Positions 16,492-24,708 are shown, counted from the first letter of the stretch. The stretch: 37,342 nucleotides of DNA from Lachnospiraceae bacterium UBA7182 (GCA_002491115.1 DKVI01000083.1:1-37342), one strand, 5' to 3'. Numbers and translations: made by a program. The notes: generated by a model not told the origin, from the sequence alone.

Positions 16492-16551
16492 CTACAATTT
16501 TGTAGGAATTGTTGCGGATCTGGTTTACATCCATTATAATACAACTTGTAG
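16492..16551 (+). promoter_or_regulatory. Two inverted repeats (putative response-regulator operators) in the divergent region
   Basis: CTACAA-TT-TTGTAG at 16492-16505 (readable as TACA-N4-TGTA) and TACAA-C-TTGTA at 16540-16550 share the same half-sites, with centres about 46-47 bp apart. The first lies just upstream of the -35 of the regulator promoter and could also serve a promoter for the ATPase gene; the second overlaps the -10 end and start point. BceR-type regulators are reported to bind ACA-N4-TGT palindromes, which the first site fits. Confidence 0.5.
16512..16540 (+). promoter_or_regulatory. Sigma-A promoter for the two-component system
   Basis: TTGCGG, a 17-nt spacer and a perfect TATAAT, with the regulator start codon about 37 nt after the -10. 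It is embedded between the two palindromes described for this region, consistent with autoregulation. Confidence 0.72.
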
Positions 16552-16577
16552 CAAAACAGGAACAGGGGAATGTGGTA

Positions 16578-17273
16578 ATGAAGCAGATTTTTTTAGTAGA
16601 AGATGATTTAAGCCTGATCGGCGGGTTGTCTTTTGCCATGAAAAAACAAGGATACGAAGTTCATGTGGCCCGTACTGCGCTGGAGGCAGAACAACTGTGG
16701 GAAAAAGGAATCTATGACCTGGTGGTTCTGGATGTATCCCTGCCTGACGGCTCCGGGTTTGAGTTGTGCCGGAAAATCCGTCAGACTTCCAAAGTGCCGA
16801 TTCTGTTTCTGACAGCGGCCGACGAAGAAACAGATATTATCATGGGACTGGATATCGGCGGAGACGATTATATGACAAAACCTTTTAAACTGGCGGTTCT
16901 GATGTCCAGGATTCATGCTCTGCTCAGAAGAAGCAGTAATTTTACCCGAGAAGATACAGAACTTTGTTCCGGTGGGATACGGGTGCAGCGTTTGCAGGGA
17001 AAAGTTCTGAAAGACGGGACGCCTCTGGAACTGACGGCGGGAGAATATAAGCTTTTGTGTCTTTTTATGGAAAATCCGAATATTGTACTTTCACCGGAGC
17101 AGATTTTAAGTAAGCTGTGGGACTGCGATGAAAATTATGTGGACAGCAATACGCTTACCGTCTATATTAGAAGACTTCGCACCAAAATTGAAGACGATCC
17201 GGGAAAACCAAAGCGGATTGTGACTATCCGGCGGATGGGGTATAAGTGGGACGCGAAGGAGCAGGGGAATTGA
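16578..17273 (+). CDS. OmpR/PhoB-family response regulator (BceR-like)
   Basis: A 231-aa regulator with a receiver domain (acidic D9/D10, phosphoacceptor D52 in LVVLDVSLPDGSGFELC, Lys in DYMTKPFK) and a C-terminal winged helix (LELTAGEYKLLCLFMENPN ... VYIRRLRTKIEDDP). The ATG at 16578 follows AGGGGAATGTGGTA; an upstream TTG in frame would add 23 residues that lack homology and overlap the promoter. It overlaps the kinase gene by one base (TGATG). Divergence from a MacB/BceA-type ATPase suggests control of an export or detoxification transporter. Confidence 0.92.
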   Translation: MKQIFLVEDDLSLIGGLSFAMKKQGYEVHVARTALEAEQLWEKGIYDLVVLDVSLPDGSGFELCRKIRQTSKVPILFLTAADEETDIIMGLDIGGDDYMTKPFKLAVLMSRIHALLRRSSNFTREDTELCSGGIRVQRLQGKVLKDGTPLELTAGEYKLLCLFMENPNIVLSPEQILSKLWDCDENYVDSNTLTVYIRRLRTKIEDDPGKPKRIVTIRRMGYKWDAKEQGN

Positions 17274-18301
17274 TGAAGATACTGGCGGATCATAAGCTTC
17301 GGGCGTTTTTTTACAGGAGTCTGTTTTTTATCGTTTTGTTTGTACTTGTATCCTTGAGCTGCCTGTGTTTTATACCTGAAAAAGCCGCGCTTTTTATTTT
17401 TTTTACAGGATTGTGTGTGGCGGCAGGATTTTTGGCAGTCAGTTTTCGATATTTTCAGGAGCAGAGCAGAACCATAGACGCTGCCGCGACGCAGATTATG
17501 GAATATATCGCGGGAGACCAGAGGGCCCGTATCGAGTGCGATGAGGAAGGCGATTTGCACAGGCTGTTTCATCAGATCAATTCGCTGTCCGCCATATTAA
17601 GCGCCAGGGCAGAAAAAGAAGGAAAAGCCCGGGAATTTTTAAAAAACACAATATCAGACATATCTCATCAGTTAAAAACGCCGCTGGCGGCTCTGAACAT
17701 CTACAACGGAATTTTGCAGGAAGAAGCCGAAAATCTGCCTACCATACAGGAATTTGTAAACCTTTCCGAGCAGGAACTTGACCGGATCGAAACATTGGTT
17801 CAGAACCTTTTGAAAATCACCAAATTTGACGCGGGTACAATTCTGCTTGAGAAAGCGCCGGAATCTGTGGCGGATATGATGGAGAGCGTAAAAAAACATT
17901 TTTCTTATCGGGCGATACAGGAAGGAAAAGAGATTTTTCTGACAGGCGACGAGAACGTTATGCTGCCGTGCGATCGTGTCTGGCTTATAGAAGCGATAGA
18001 CAATATCGTAAAAAACGCCCTGGATCATACGAAAGCGGGCGGTGTGATACGAATCGAGTGGAAGCAGTCCGCTTCCGCCGTGCAGATCCGGATTGCGGAT
18101 AACGGAAGTGGCATCCACCCGGAAGATTTGTATCATATCTTCAAACGTTTCTATCGAAGCCGATTCTCTCAGGATGCCCAGGGCCTTGGACTCGGTCTGC
18201 CTCTGGCAAAATCCATCATCGAAACCCACGGCGGCACGGTGGAGGTGGACAGCCGATTGAAGGCGGGAACGATGTTTATGATTAATTTTTTGACTATGTG
18301 A
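17273..18301 (+). CDS. Intramembrane-sensing sensor histidine kinase (BceS-like)
   Basis: The 342-aa protein begins with two membrane segments (about residues 14-33 and 38-58) joined by only about five residues, so it has almost no extracellular sensor, the hallmark of intramembrane-sensing kinases that are signalled by a partner ABC transporter. Then come a linker, the H-box ISDISHQLKTPLAAL with H132, N-box DNIVKNALDHT, G1 box IADNGSGI, F box FKRFYRSRF and G2 box GLGLGLPLAKSI. I use ATG 17273, which overlaps the regulator stop; an in-frame GTG at 17246 lies within the regulator gene and lacks support. In Bce systems the partner permease is essential for sensing, and none is encoded here. Confidence 0.92.
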   Translation: MKILADHKLRAFFYRSLFFIVLFVLVSLSCLCFIPEKAALFIFFTGLCVAAGFLAVSFRYFQEQSRTIDAAATQIMEYIAGDQRARIECDEEGDLHRLFHQINSLSAILSARAEKEGKAREFLKNTISDISHQLKTPLAALNIYNGILQEEAENLPTIQEFVNLSEQELDRIETLVQNLLKITKFDAGTILLEKAPESVADMMESVKKHFSYRAIQEGKEIFLTGDENVMLPCDRVWLIEAIDNIVKNALDHTKAGGVIRIEWKQSASAVQIRIADNGSGIHPEDLYHIFKRFYRSRFSQDAQGLGLGLPLAKSIIETHGGTVEVDSRLKAGTMFMINFLTM

Positions 18302-18430
18302 ATTTGATCCAGATTATAAAGTAGATGAAGTGGAATTAAAGAAAAGTATACAAAAAACAGGAATTGATTTCCTTTGTTCAGGATTATGGGAAAAAGAAAA
18401 AGATGGAAGAATAGGCAAAAATCATAGATG
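18302..18430 (+). other. Short unassigned open stretch after the kinase gene, possibly a gene remnant
   Basis: A stop-free run in one frame (EFDPDYKVDEVELKKS ... GLWEKEKDGRIGKNHR, ending with TGA near 18427-18429) has a protein-like composition but no start codon with a ribosome binding site. It follows the kinase stop directly and precedes the terminator, so it may be the tail of a deleted gene. I do not recognise a family. The remainder up to 18582 holds the terminator and the promoter of the next gene. Confidence 0.3.
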
Positions 18431-18476
18431 AAAGAACTTAACAGTATGGATAAAATCCAGCTTTAAGTTCTTTTTT
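18431..18476 (+). terminator. Intrinsic terminator downstream of the two-component system
   Basis: AAAGAACTTAA pairs with TTAAGTTCTTT around a 21-nt loop and ends in a run of T (TTCTTTTTTG). Strong in the plus direction. Confidence 0.8.
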
Positions 18477-18510
18477 GTCGTTTTAAGTGGGAAAAGATGT
18501 CTAAGGCTAG

Positions 18511-18539
18511 TTGATATTTGTAATACTGTGTTATATAAT
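18511..18539 (+). promoter_or_regulatory. Strong sigma-A promoter for the DUF4011 helicase gene
   Basis: TTGATA, a 17-nt spacer and TATAAT, followed by an AT-rich leader of about 40 nt and the ribosome binding site AAGGCGGTG. It lies directly after the terminator, so the gene is an independent unit. Confidence 0.82.
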
Positions 18540-18582
18540 GTTTTAAAATATGTTTTTATTATTTTAATAAGGCGGTGTTTTG

Positions 18583-21500
18583 ATGGTTAGTATGGAACTT
18601 AAATTAGATGTATGGAAGAATAAATTGCTGGATATGAGCAAAAGAAACAGATTGCTTAATTATCGTGATACTCGTCGATCGAGTCTAAGAATAAAATCTC
18701 CTGAGATTTATGATTTATGGGATAGTTTTGTTATTAAAGAACATTCTTTAGAGTTTCCGCTTATTGATGACGAGCAACAAGTAGATTTTAAAGAAGAAAA
18801 AGATAATTTAAATATTGATTCGGGTGTTATTCAGACCAATCAATCTCCTAAAGAACAACAGAATACTTTGAGAAATCTCCGCAGTAAAGCCAAAATATTT
18901 ATGGAAGAACAGGGTGTTAATGTTTTATATCTTTCTTTTGGATTTTTACGATGGACTGAATCTGGTCATCTTAAATCTCAATTTGATGCTCCGATCATTT
19001 TGGTTCCTGTTTCTTTGAGCTGGGAATCTATTACTTCGCCTTTCGTGTTATCATTGCATGAAGATGAGATCGTTGTTAATCCGACGCTTGCGTATAAATT
19101 GGATAATGAATATGGTATTAAATTACCAGATTTTAATGTGGAGAGTAATCTCGAAGCGTATTTTGAGAGTGTTCGTCAGCTTGTAAGTGTTAAGCACTGG
19201 GATGTTATTACCGAAGTAGGATTAAGTTTGCTTTCATTCTTAAAAAGCAATATGTATAATGATTTGGAAAAAAATCGAGATGCAATTTTAAAAAATTCTA
19301 TAATAAGGGCTCTAAATGGTGATATTACAGCAATCGACCATAATTTGTCGGATATTGATTGCTACGATCATGACAATAATACGTCAGCTGCTGAAACTTT
19401 TCAAGTGGTGGATGCTGATGCAAGTCAACAAGATGCGATTCTGTGTGCTAAACGGGGATATAGTTTTGTTTTACAAGGACCTCCAGGCACAGGAAAAAGT
19501 CAGACTATAACAAATATTATTGCAGAATGTCTGGCAGATGGGAAAAAAGTTCTTTTTGTTTCAGAAAAAATGGCAGCTTTGGAAGTAGTACATAATCGTT
19601 TAAAAGATGTTGGGTTGGATGATTTTTGTTTAATTTTACATAGTCATAAAGCAAACAAAAAAGATATATTGTCTCAACTGAATGATGTTTTGAACTTGGC
19701 AAGTCAGAAAGTTACATTAAATTTGGATATTTATCAAAAATTTACACAGCTGTCAGAAGACAAGAAGTGTCTTAATAATTATTCCAATGCAATATTTACG
19801 GTTATTGAACCATTACATAAGACAATTTATGAAGTAAATGGGATTCTTGCTAATCTGTATGAATATATGGATGTTATATTTTCTATCGAAACAATACAGA
19901 AGGTTACTCCTCAATTATATAGTGAATATATCAATGGATTAACACGTTTTTCGGATACAATTTCGGGAATGAATAATGATTGCCAGAAAAATCCCTGGTA
20001 TGGTGCTAAAGTGAAATTTATCAGTAATGAATTGCGTCATGATATTCTTTCCTATTTAGATTGTCTTATTTCAAAAGTTGAGGATATTGCTGAGTTTAGT
20101 AAATATATCATTTCTGATTTATCAATTTCTATTGAACCTTCATTTTTAAATCTGAAAAAAGCGATTCAGGTATTGGAGCAAGCAGGACAATCACCAAAAG
20201 TCCCGTTATTTTGGTTGACTGATTCTAATGGAACTGATTCACGGTTGGAAGAAATTATAGAATGTGAAAAAAATCAAGAAGTATTTTTTAGCAAAAGAGA
20301 AAAAATCCGCAAATTGCATCAAGATATATTGGAAAATGATAGTGGAGCAGATTTTTCTGATTTTTCTACTCTTGCGACAATGGATGATATTGAGGCGCAT
20401 ATTTCTGCTATTTATTCCTATTATTCATCTTCTTGTTCTTGCTATTCGATTTGGGAAAAACTTTCGGATCAGTCAATGGTAACTTCACTTTATACATCTG
20501 CATTAGAACAAATTGAAGAATATAATGCTATTTATCAAGAACTTTCTGATGCATATGAAAATGAAATATTTTCTATTGATTTTAATACTATATATTTGCG
20601 TTTCAAGACAGATTATAACTCTGCATTTAAAGTATTAAAAATTCAATATTGGTCTGATAAAAAATTGATTCAGGGTCTTTCTCACGAGCGTGGGAAAAAA
20701 CTATCTGACGATGTGATATTTGAACTTTTAGGAAAACTTCGACATATGGCAGAATTGAAAAAATGGATGGATGAAAAGTCCGATTTATTGTCTGGAACAT
20801 TTGGCGTGTTATATCAGGAAGAAAGGACTGATTTTACAAAATTGAAACGATTCCTTAATGCCTATGAATTGATGCAAAAATGTATAGAATGTCTGAATGA
20901 ACTAAAACAAGTAGCTATTACAAATAATAAGGAAAAAAATCTTTGTCAGCATTTTGAATGTCTTTATTCTGGTATAGAAACGAACTGGAGTATTGTGAAA
21001 AATGCATTAGATTGGGCGGTTGAGTTTAAATATATTTGTGGAAATGATGGTTATGGAAAAGAATTTTTTGGTTATATCTGTAACTCTGATAAGAAAATTA
21101 ATATTTGTAAAACATATAGCATTCAGTTGAAAGAAAAAATAGATAGTATGATACCGGAATTTGATTGGTTTCTGCAACTTTTTCAAACACCGGATGAATG
21201 GAGAAATATGCCGATGTTTGTATTAACCGAAAAATTGACAAGTTGCCGTTATAATCTGGCTGCATTGGAAGAGTGGATTGATTTCTGTACGGCTCGTGAT
21301 CGATGTTATGAGATGGGATTAAAAGAATACATTGATCATGTTGAAAATATGCATATTGATGCAAAGTCTATTGTTCCGGTATTTCAGAAACGTTTTTTTA
21401 ATTTATGGCTTGACAGTGTTTTACCAGAATACCCGGAAGTGGCAAATTTTCGGCGTAGGAATCAAGAATATATAATCAGAGAGTTCAAACGGCTTGATAA

Positions 21501-23616
21501 AATGCAGTTTTCGATTGCCCGTTCTCGGATTCGTGCAAAACTTATCAATGGATTGCCGTCATTGGATCATTTTACCACTGGAGTTGATGAAATCAGTATA
21601 CTTAAACGTGAATTAAATAAACAAAGACGCATTATGCCGATTCGACGTCTGTTTAGGGAAATTCCTAATCTTATTTTGACTTTGAAACCATGTTTGATGA
21701 TGTCTCCTTTGTCAGTAAGTTTGTTTTTAGAAGCAGATACATATTCTTTTGATACTGTTATTTTTGATGAGGCTTCTCAAGTTTGCACTGAAAATGCCGT
21801 CGGAGCAATTTTACGCGGAAAGCAGGTGATTATTGCAGGTGACAGTAAACAACTTCCGCCCACAAATTTTTTCACAACAACAATGTCCGATAATGATTTT
21901 GACGAGCCAGAAGAAGATGATGCATACAATGACAGTAGTGCGTATGAATCTGTTTTGGATGAGGCTGCATTGCTTCCTGAGCGTACGTTGTTGTGGCATT
22001 ATCGAAGCCGTCATGAGCATCTGATCGCGTTTTCAAATGCTAAAATTTACAAAGGAAATTTGATTACATTTCCATCTAATATAGAGAAGGCACCAGATAT
22101 AGGGGTGGAATATACCTATGTGCCTGATGGCTGTTATGATCGAGGGGGAAGAAAGGGAAATGTAATCGAAGCCGAGAAAGTAGTTGATTTGATTTTCGAA
22201 CATTTAGAGAAATATCCGGATCGATCACTTGGGGTTATTACTTTCGGAGAGGTTCAGCAATTAGCTATTGATACCATACTGCGTAGACGTCGTATGGAGG
22301 AACAAAAATTCGAACATTTTTTTGCAGAAGACAGGCAAGAAGCATTTTTTATTAAAAGTTTGGAAAACGTTCAGGGTGATGAAAGAGATACCATTATTTT
22401 TAGTATCGGTTATGCGAAAGATATGTCAGGCGTTATGCGGATGAATTTTGGACCATTGAGCAGAATAGGGGGAGAACGTCGGTTAAATGTTGCGATTACG
22501 CGTGCAAAGTATAATGTAAAGTTAGTAGGGTCTATTCTTCCCACGGATATTAATGTGGAACGTATATCTGCGGATGGTCCAAAATTACTGAGAACTTATA
22601 TTGATTTTGCCATAAATGGTTCTATTATATTACAAAGCGAGTCAATAAATCCTGGCTTTGTACAACATGATTCTCCCTTTGAAGAAGTTGTTTATAATTT
22701 TCTTACAGCTAAAGGGTATAAGGTTGTAACACAGGTAGGATGTTCTGGTTATCGTATAGATATGGCTGTTATGCATCCAACTCTCAGTGGGCGCTATGTG
22801 TTAGGGATAGAATGCGATGGCGTTTCTTATCATTCTGCCCGTACAGCCAGAGAAAGGGATCGGCTTCGGCAGGATGTGTTAGAAAATATGGGGTGGAAAA
22901 TATATCGTATATGGTCTACTGACTGGATCAAAGATCCAGTGACTGAGGGGCAGCGACTGTTGGAAGCTGTTGATGAATCCATTGATAGTTATACAGAGAA
23001 TATTCCCGCTAATATTTTAGTGGAGCAACCTAAAATATTAGATACATTTATGAATGTGGAAGAAAAATCTACCTTAGATAAAGAGTCAATCAATCCATAT
23101 GAATTTGATGATATGGTTGTTACGGATTTCAGTGAAATTTCACATGATAATAAAAGGCATCCGGATTTACTGAAATGTATTAGGCTTTTAGTTGACAATG
23201 AATATCCAATTCATTATGATTTGCTGTGTCAGAAATTAAGTCTTGCTATGGGAAAAGGAAAGGTTACATTAACTGTTCGACGAGAGATCGACGAAGCATT
23301 GAAATCCATGCAGGATACAATTACTAAAAAAGGCGAGTTTTTTTATCCTTCAACATTTCAAACAATACCAGTTCATTTGGCAGGTGGAAGAAACATTAAA
23401 CATATTAGTACTGATGAACTGGCAGCAGCCATGCTTCGCATATTGAATAAATGTGTAGGAATGACTCGTTTGAGTTTGATAGATGAAACGACACGGGCGT
23501 TAGGTTTCAGCCGTCGTGGTGCTAATATTACGAAAGCTATGAATGCAGCATTTGAACAATTAGTGATGGAAAAGAAGATTCAGGAAATACATGGGAAAAT
23601 AATAATTTGTAATTAA
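18583..23616 (+). CDS. DUF4011 - superfamily 1 helicase - REase (MTES_1575/Vsr-like) - DUF3320 protein, candidate anti-phage defence effector
   Basis: This 1677-aa protein starts with DUF4011 (KLDVWKNKLLDMSKRNRLLNY), then an SF1/UPF1-type helicase split by a long helical insert: Walker A GPPGTGKSQT near residue 300, Walker B VIFDEASQ near 1060, motif III GDSKQLPP near 1085, YRSRHEHL near 1140, motif V ENVQGDERD near 1260 and motif VI NVAITRAK near 1302. A PD-(D/E)XK nuclease of the MTES_1575/Vsr-like type follows (IDMAV, then GIECDGVSYHSA near 1390-1410, and WKIYRIWSTDW), then a C-terminal DUF3320. DUF4011-helicase-Vsr proteins have been reported as single-gene phage defence (called Hhe, from memory). 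The ATG at 18583 fits AAGGCGGTG. The gene is much more AT-rich than its neighbours and flanked by gene fragments and hicAB, signs of horizontal acquisition. All motifs look intact. DNA-degrading defence is inferred. Confidence 0.9.
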   Translation: MVSMELKLDVWKNKLLDMSKRNRLLNYRDTRRSSLRIKSPEIYDLWDSFVIKEHSLEFPLIDDEQQVDFKEEKDNLNIDSGVIQTNQSPKEQQNTLRNLRSKAKIFMEEQGVNVLYLSFGFLRWTESGHLKSQFDAPIILVPVSLSWESITSPFVLSLHEDEIVVNPTLAYKLDNEYGIKLPDFNVESNLEAYFESVRQLVSVKHWDVITEVGLSLLSFLKSNMYNDLEKNRDAILKNSIIRALNGDITAIDHNLSDIDCYDHDNNTSAAETFQVVDADASQQDAILCAKRGYSFVLQGPPGTGKSQTITNIIAECLADGKKVLFVSEKMAALEVVHNRLKDVGLDDFCLILHSHKANKKDILSQLNDVLNLASQKVTLNLDIYQKFTQLSEDKKCLNNYSNAIFTVIEPLHKTIYEVNGILANLYEYMDVIFSIETIQKVTPQLYSEYINGLTRFSDTISGMNNDCQKNPWYGAKVKFISNELRHDILSYLDCLISKVEDIAEFSKYIISDLSISIEPSFLNLKKAIQVLEQAGQSPKVPLFWLTDSNGTDSRLEEIIECEKNQEVFFSKREKIRKLHQDILENDSGADFSDFSTLATMDDIEAHISAIYSYYSSSCSCYSIWEKLSDQSMVTSLYTSALEQIEEYNAIYQELSDAYENEIFSIDFNTIYLRFKTDYNSAFKVLKIQYWSDKKLIQGLSHERGKKLSDDVIFELLGKLRHMAELKKWMDEKSDLLSGTFGVLYQEERTDFTKLKRFLNAYELMQKCIECLNELKQVAITNNKEKNLCQHFECLYSGIETNWSIVKNALDWAVEFKYICGNDGYGKEFFGYICNSDKKINICKTYSIQLKEKIDSMIPEFDWFLQLFQTPDEWRNMPMFVLTEKLTSCRYNLAALEEWIDFCTARDRCYEMGLKEYIDHVENMHIDAKSIVPVFQKRFFNLWLDSVLPEYPEVANFRRRNQEYIIREFKRLDKMQFSIARSRIRAKLINGLPSLDHFTTGVDEISILKRELNKQRRIMPIRRLFREIPNLILTLKPCLMMSPLSVSLFLEADTYSFDTVIFDEASQVCTENAVGAILRGKQVIIAGDSKQLPPTNFFTTTMSDNDFDEPEEDDAYNDSSAYESVLDEAALLPERTLLWHYRSRHEHLIAFSNAKIYKGNLITFPSNIEKAPDIGVEYTYVPDGCYDRGGRKGNVIEAEKVVDLIFEHLEKYPDRSLGVITFGEVQQLAIDTILRRRRMEEQKFEHFFAEDRQEAFFIKSLENVQGDERDTIIFSIGYAKDMSGVMRMNFGPLSRIGGERRLNVAITRAKYNVKLVGSILPTDINVERISADGPKLLRTYIDFAINGSIILQSESINPGFVQHDSPFEEVVYNFLTAKGYKVVTQVGCSGYRIDMAVMHPTLSGRYVLGIECDGVSYHSARTARERDRLRQDVLENMGWKIYRIWSTDWIKDPVTEGQRLLEAVDESIDSYTENIPANILVEQPKILDTFMNVEEKSTLDKESINPYEFDDMVVTDFSEISHDNKRHPDLLKCIRLLVDNEYPIHYDLLCQKLSLAMGKGKVTLTVRREIDEALKSMQDTITKKGEFFYPSTFQTIPVHLAGGRNIKHISTDELAAAMLRILNKCVGMTRLSLIDETTRALGFSRRGANITKAMNAAFEQLVMEKKIQEIHGKIIICN

Positions 23617-23656
23617 AAATTTTATTTGGGTTTTAATAGCTGGACATTATTTATAG

Positions 23657-23866
23657 TTGTTGTTAAAAAGGAGAAAATTTAATGTTTTGTTTCCTGGTGG
23701 CGGTGGTTTTGTTGTTTTGGATGATCCTTTTACTGATATGGATAAAGAACGCAGAGATCGTGCTTGTAGATTACTTTCTGAGTTCTCTAAAACAAATCAA
23801 GTAATTTTTGTTACTTGTGATAATAGATATATGGAGCAACTGAAAGGTAATGTTATTGAGCTATAA
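23657..23866 (+). pseudogene. Remnant of an SMC/YhaN-like AAA ATPase C terminus
   Basis: The segment encodes GGFVVLDDPFTDMD (Walker B of SMC/RecF/YhaN-type ATPases) followed by KERRDRACRLLSEFS and QVIFVTCDNRYMEQL, the D-loop and switch region of the same ABC-ATPase head. The N-terminal ATPase, coiled coil and LSGG signature are absent, and the bases upstream do not code for them, so only about the last 60 residues of a large protein remain. A Shine-Dalgarno plus ATG at 23682 opens a different frame, not this one. It was probably part of the same accessory block as the DUF4011 gene. Confidence 0.55.
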
Positions 23867-23871
23867 ATATT

Positions 23872-23921
23872 AATGAATGGATTCTCCACCCGGAATACAC
23901 CTGATAGAGAATCCATTCATT
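23872..23921 (+). terminator. Perfect 15-bp hairpin between the ATPase remnant and hicB
   Basis: AATGAATGGATTCTC pairs perfectly with GAGAATCCATTCATT around a 20-nt loop. It lies in the convergent gap and its right arm touches the hicB stop codon. It lacks a good T-tract on either strand, so it may be a bidirectional weak terminator, an mRNA 3' stabiliser or an element end. Confidence 0.5.
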
Positions 23922-24258
23922 ATAACGCGGCAACGGAATGCTTGAGTGTTTCTTCCACATAACTGTTTAAAGACATCTGATGAGCGGTTGTATAGACAAC
24001 GAGTTTTCTGTGCAATTCCGGGGAAATACGGACATTAAAGCAGCCTTTATAGGCAGTTTCCGGCTCCTTTCCCTCGGATTTACAATACTCCAGATAACTG
24101 TCGACAGCGTTATGGAAATCGTTTAAAAGTTCTTTTGCGTTTTCTCCCTCGTAGGAAATCAAGGAGCGGATTCCCATTACTTTGCCGAAGAAAATACCAT
24201 CTTCCTCAGAAAATTCAACACTGCCGAGGTAGCCTTTATATTCGATTGTGTTATTCAT
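23920..24258 (-). CDS. hicB: HicB-family antitoxin
   Basis: 112-aa protein with the HicB pseudo-RNase-H fold (YKGYLGSVEFSEEDGIFFGKVMGIRSLISYEGENAKELLNDFHNAVDSYLEYC) and a C-terminal ribbon-helix-helix-like DNA-binding tail (GCFNVRISPELHRKLVVYTTAHQMSLNSYVEETLKHS). It neutralises the HicA RNase and normally represses the operon. It is the second gene, overlapping hicA by 4 nt (ATGA). Length is normal and nothing appears broken. Confidence 0.88.
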   Translation of the reverse strand: MNNTIEYKGYLGSVEFSEEDGIFFGKVMGIRSLISYEGENAKELLNDFHNAVDSYLEYCKSEGKEPETAYKGCFNVRISPELHRKLVVYTTAHQMSLNSYVEETLKHSVAAL

Positions 24259-24515
24259 ATGAGGTTCTCCTGTTCTAAGATTTCTATCAATTGTCTGATT
24301 TGATAAAGTTTTAATTCTTTTTGTGGATGCGGCTTATGAAGTAAAATATTTCCATGATTTTTACTTACAAACATGACGCGTGATCCACTGGTTTTTCCTT
24401 TATCAGATCGAAGATAGTCCAGATATTTAAGCAATGTTTCAGCTTCATCAAAAGTGAAATCCTTTGGCTTCGATTTGAGACGCTGTATCAGTTTTTCTTT
24501 TTGTCCCAATAGCAT
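24255..24515 (-). CDS. hicA: HicA-like toxin (mRNA interferase family)
   Basis: An 86-aa partner immediately upstream of hicB. The C-terminal part GSRVMFVSKNHGNILLHKPHPQKELKLYQIRQLIEIL matches the HicA dsRBD-like fold of the longer variant that begins with an extra helix (LIQRLKSKPKDFTFDEAETLLKYLDY). The classical catalytic His after Gly-Ser is replaced by Arg46, although H54, H60 and H63 are near; the variant branch may use a different residue, or activity may be lost. The ATG follows AGGAGGAT at good spacing. Confidence 0.82.
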   Translation of the reverse strand: MLLGQKEKLIQRLKSKPKDFTFDEAETLLKYLDYLRSDKGKTSGSRVMFVSKNHGNILLHKPHPQKELKLYQIRQLIEILEQENLI

Positions 24516-24520
24516 ATCCT

Positions 24521-24561
24521 CCTGACAATTACATTATACACAGTGGCAGGAGAGAATGCAA
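24521..24561 (-). promoter_or_regulatory. hicAB promoter and possible operator
   Basis: On the minus strand TTGCAT (24556-24561), a 17-nt spacer and TATAAT (24533-24538) precede hicA. An imperfect inverted repeat CCTGACA / TGGCAGG (24521-24527 and 24544-24550, 6 of 7 matching) brackets the -10 box, a plausible HicB operator for autoregulation. Confidence 0.68.
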
Positions 24562-24601
24562 CTAAAAATAGTTACAAGGATGGCGTTATTCATATTTTCC
24601 T

Positions 24602-24628
24602 TATCAAACAGGGAAAATCTGCCGATAT
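24602..24628 (+). promoter_or_regulatory. Sigma-28/sigma-D (flagellar-type) promoter for the chemoreceptor gene
   Basis: GCCGATAT at 24621-24628 is a perfect match to the sigma-D -10 element (TAAA-N15-GCCGATAT). The -35 is weak: TATC at the 15-nt spacing, or TCAA at 13. It lies about 80 nt before a methyl-accepting chemotaxis gene, the class of gene this sigma factor controls. Confidence 0.6.
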
Positions 24629-24708
24629 ATCTAATAAATACTGTGCGGAAAAAGAGCATTTTCACAGCCTACAGTTATGGATAAGAGAACAAAAAGGAGA
24701 TTGGAGAA

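Noticed and set aside
23682..23804. 40-aa hydrophobic micropeptide (ATG after AAGGAG, MFCFLVAVVLLFW...)
   Set aside because: The start signals are good, but the sequence is the out-of-frame reading of the ATPase fragment, which has clear homology; hydrophobicity probably comes from T-rich codons.
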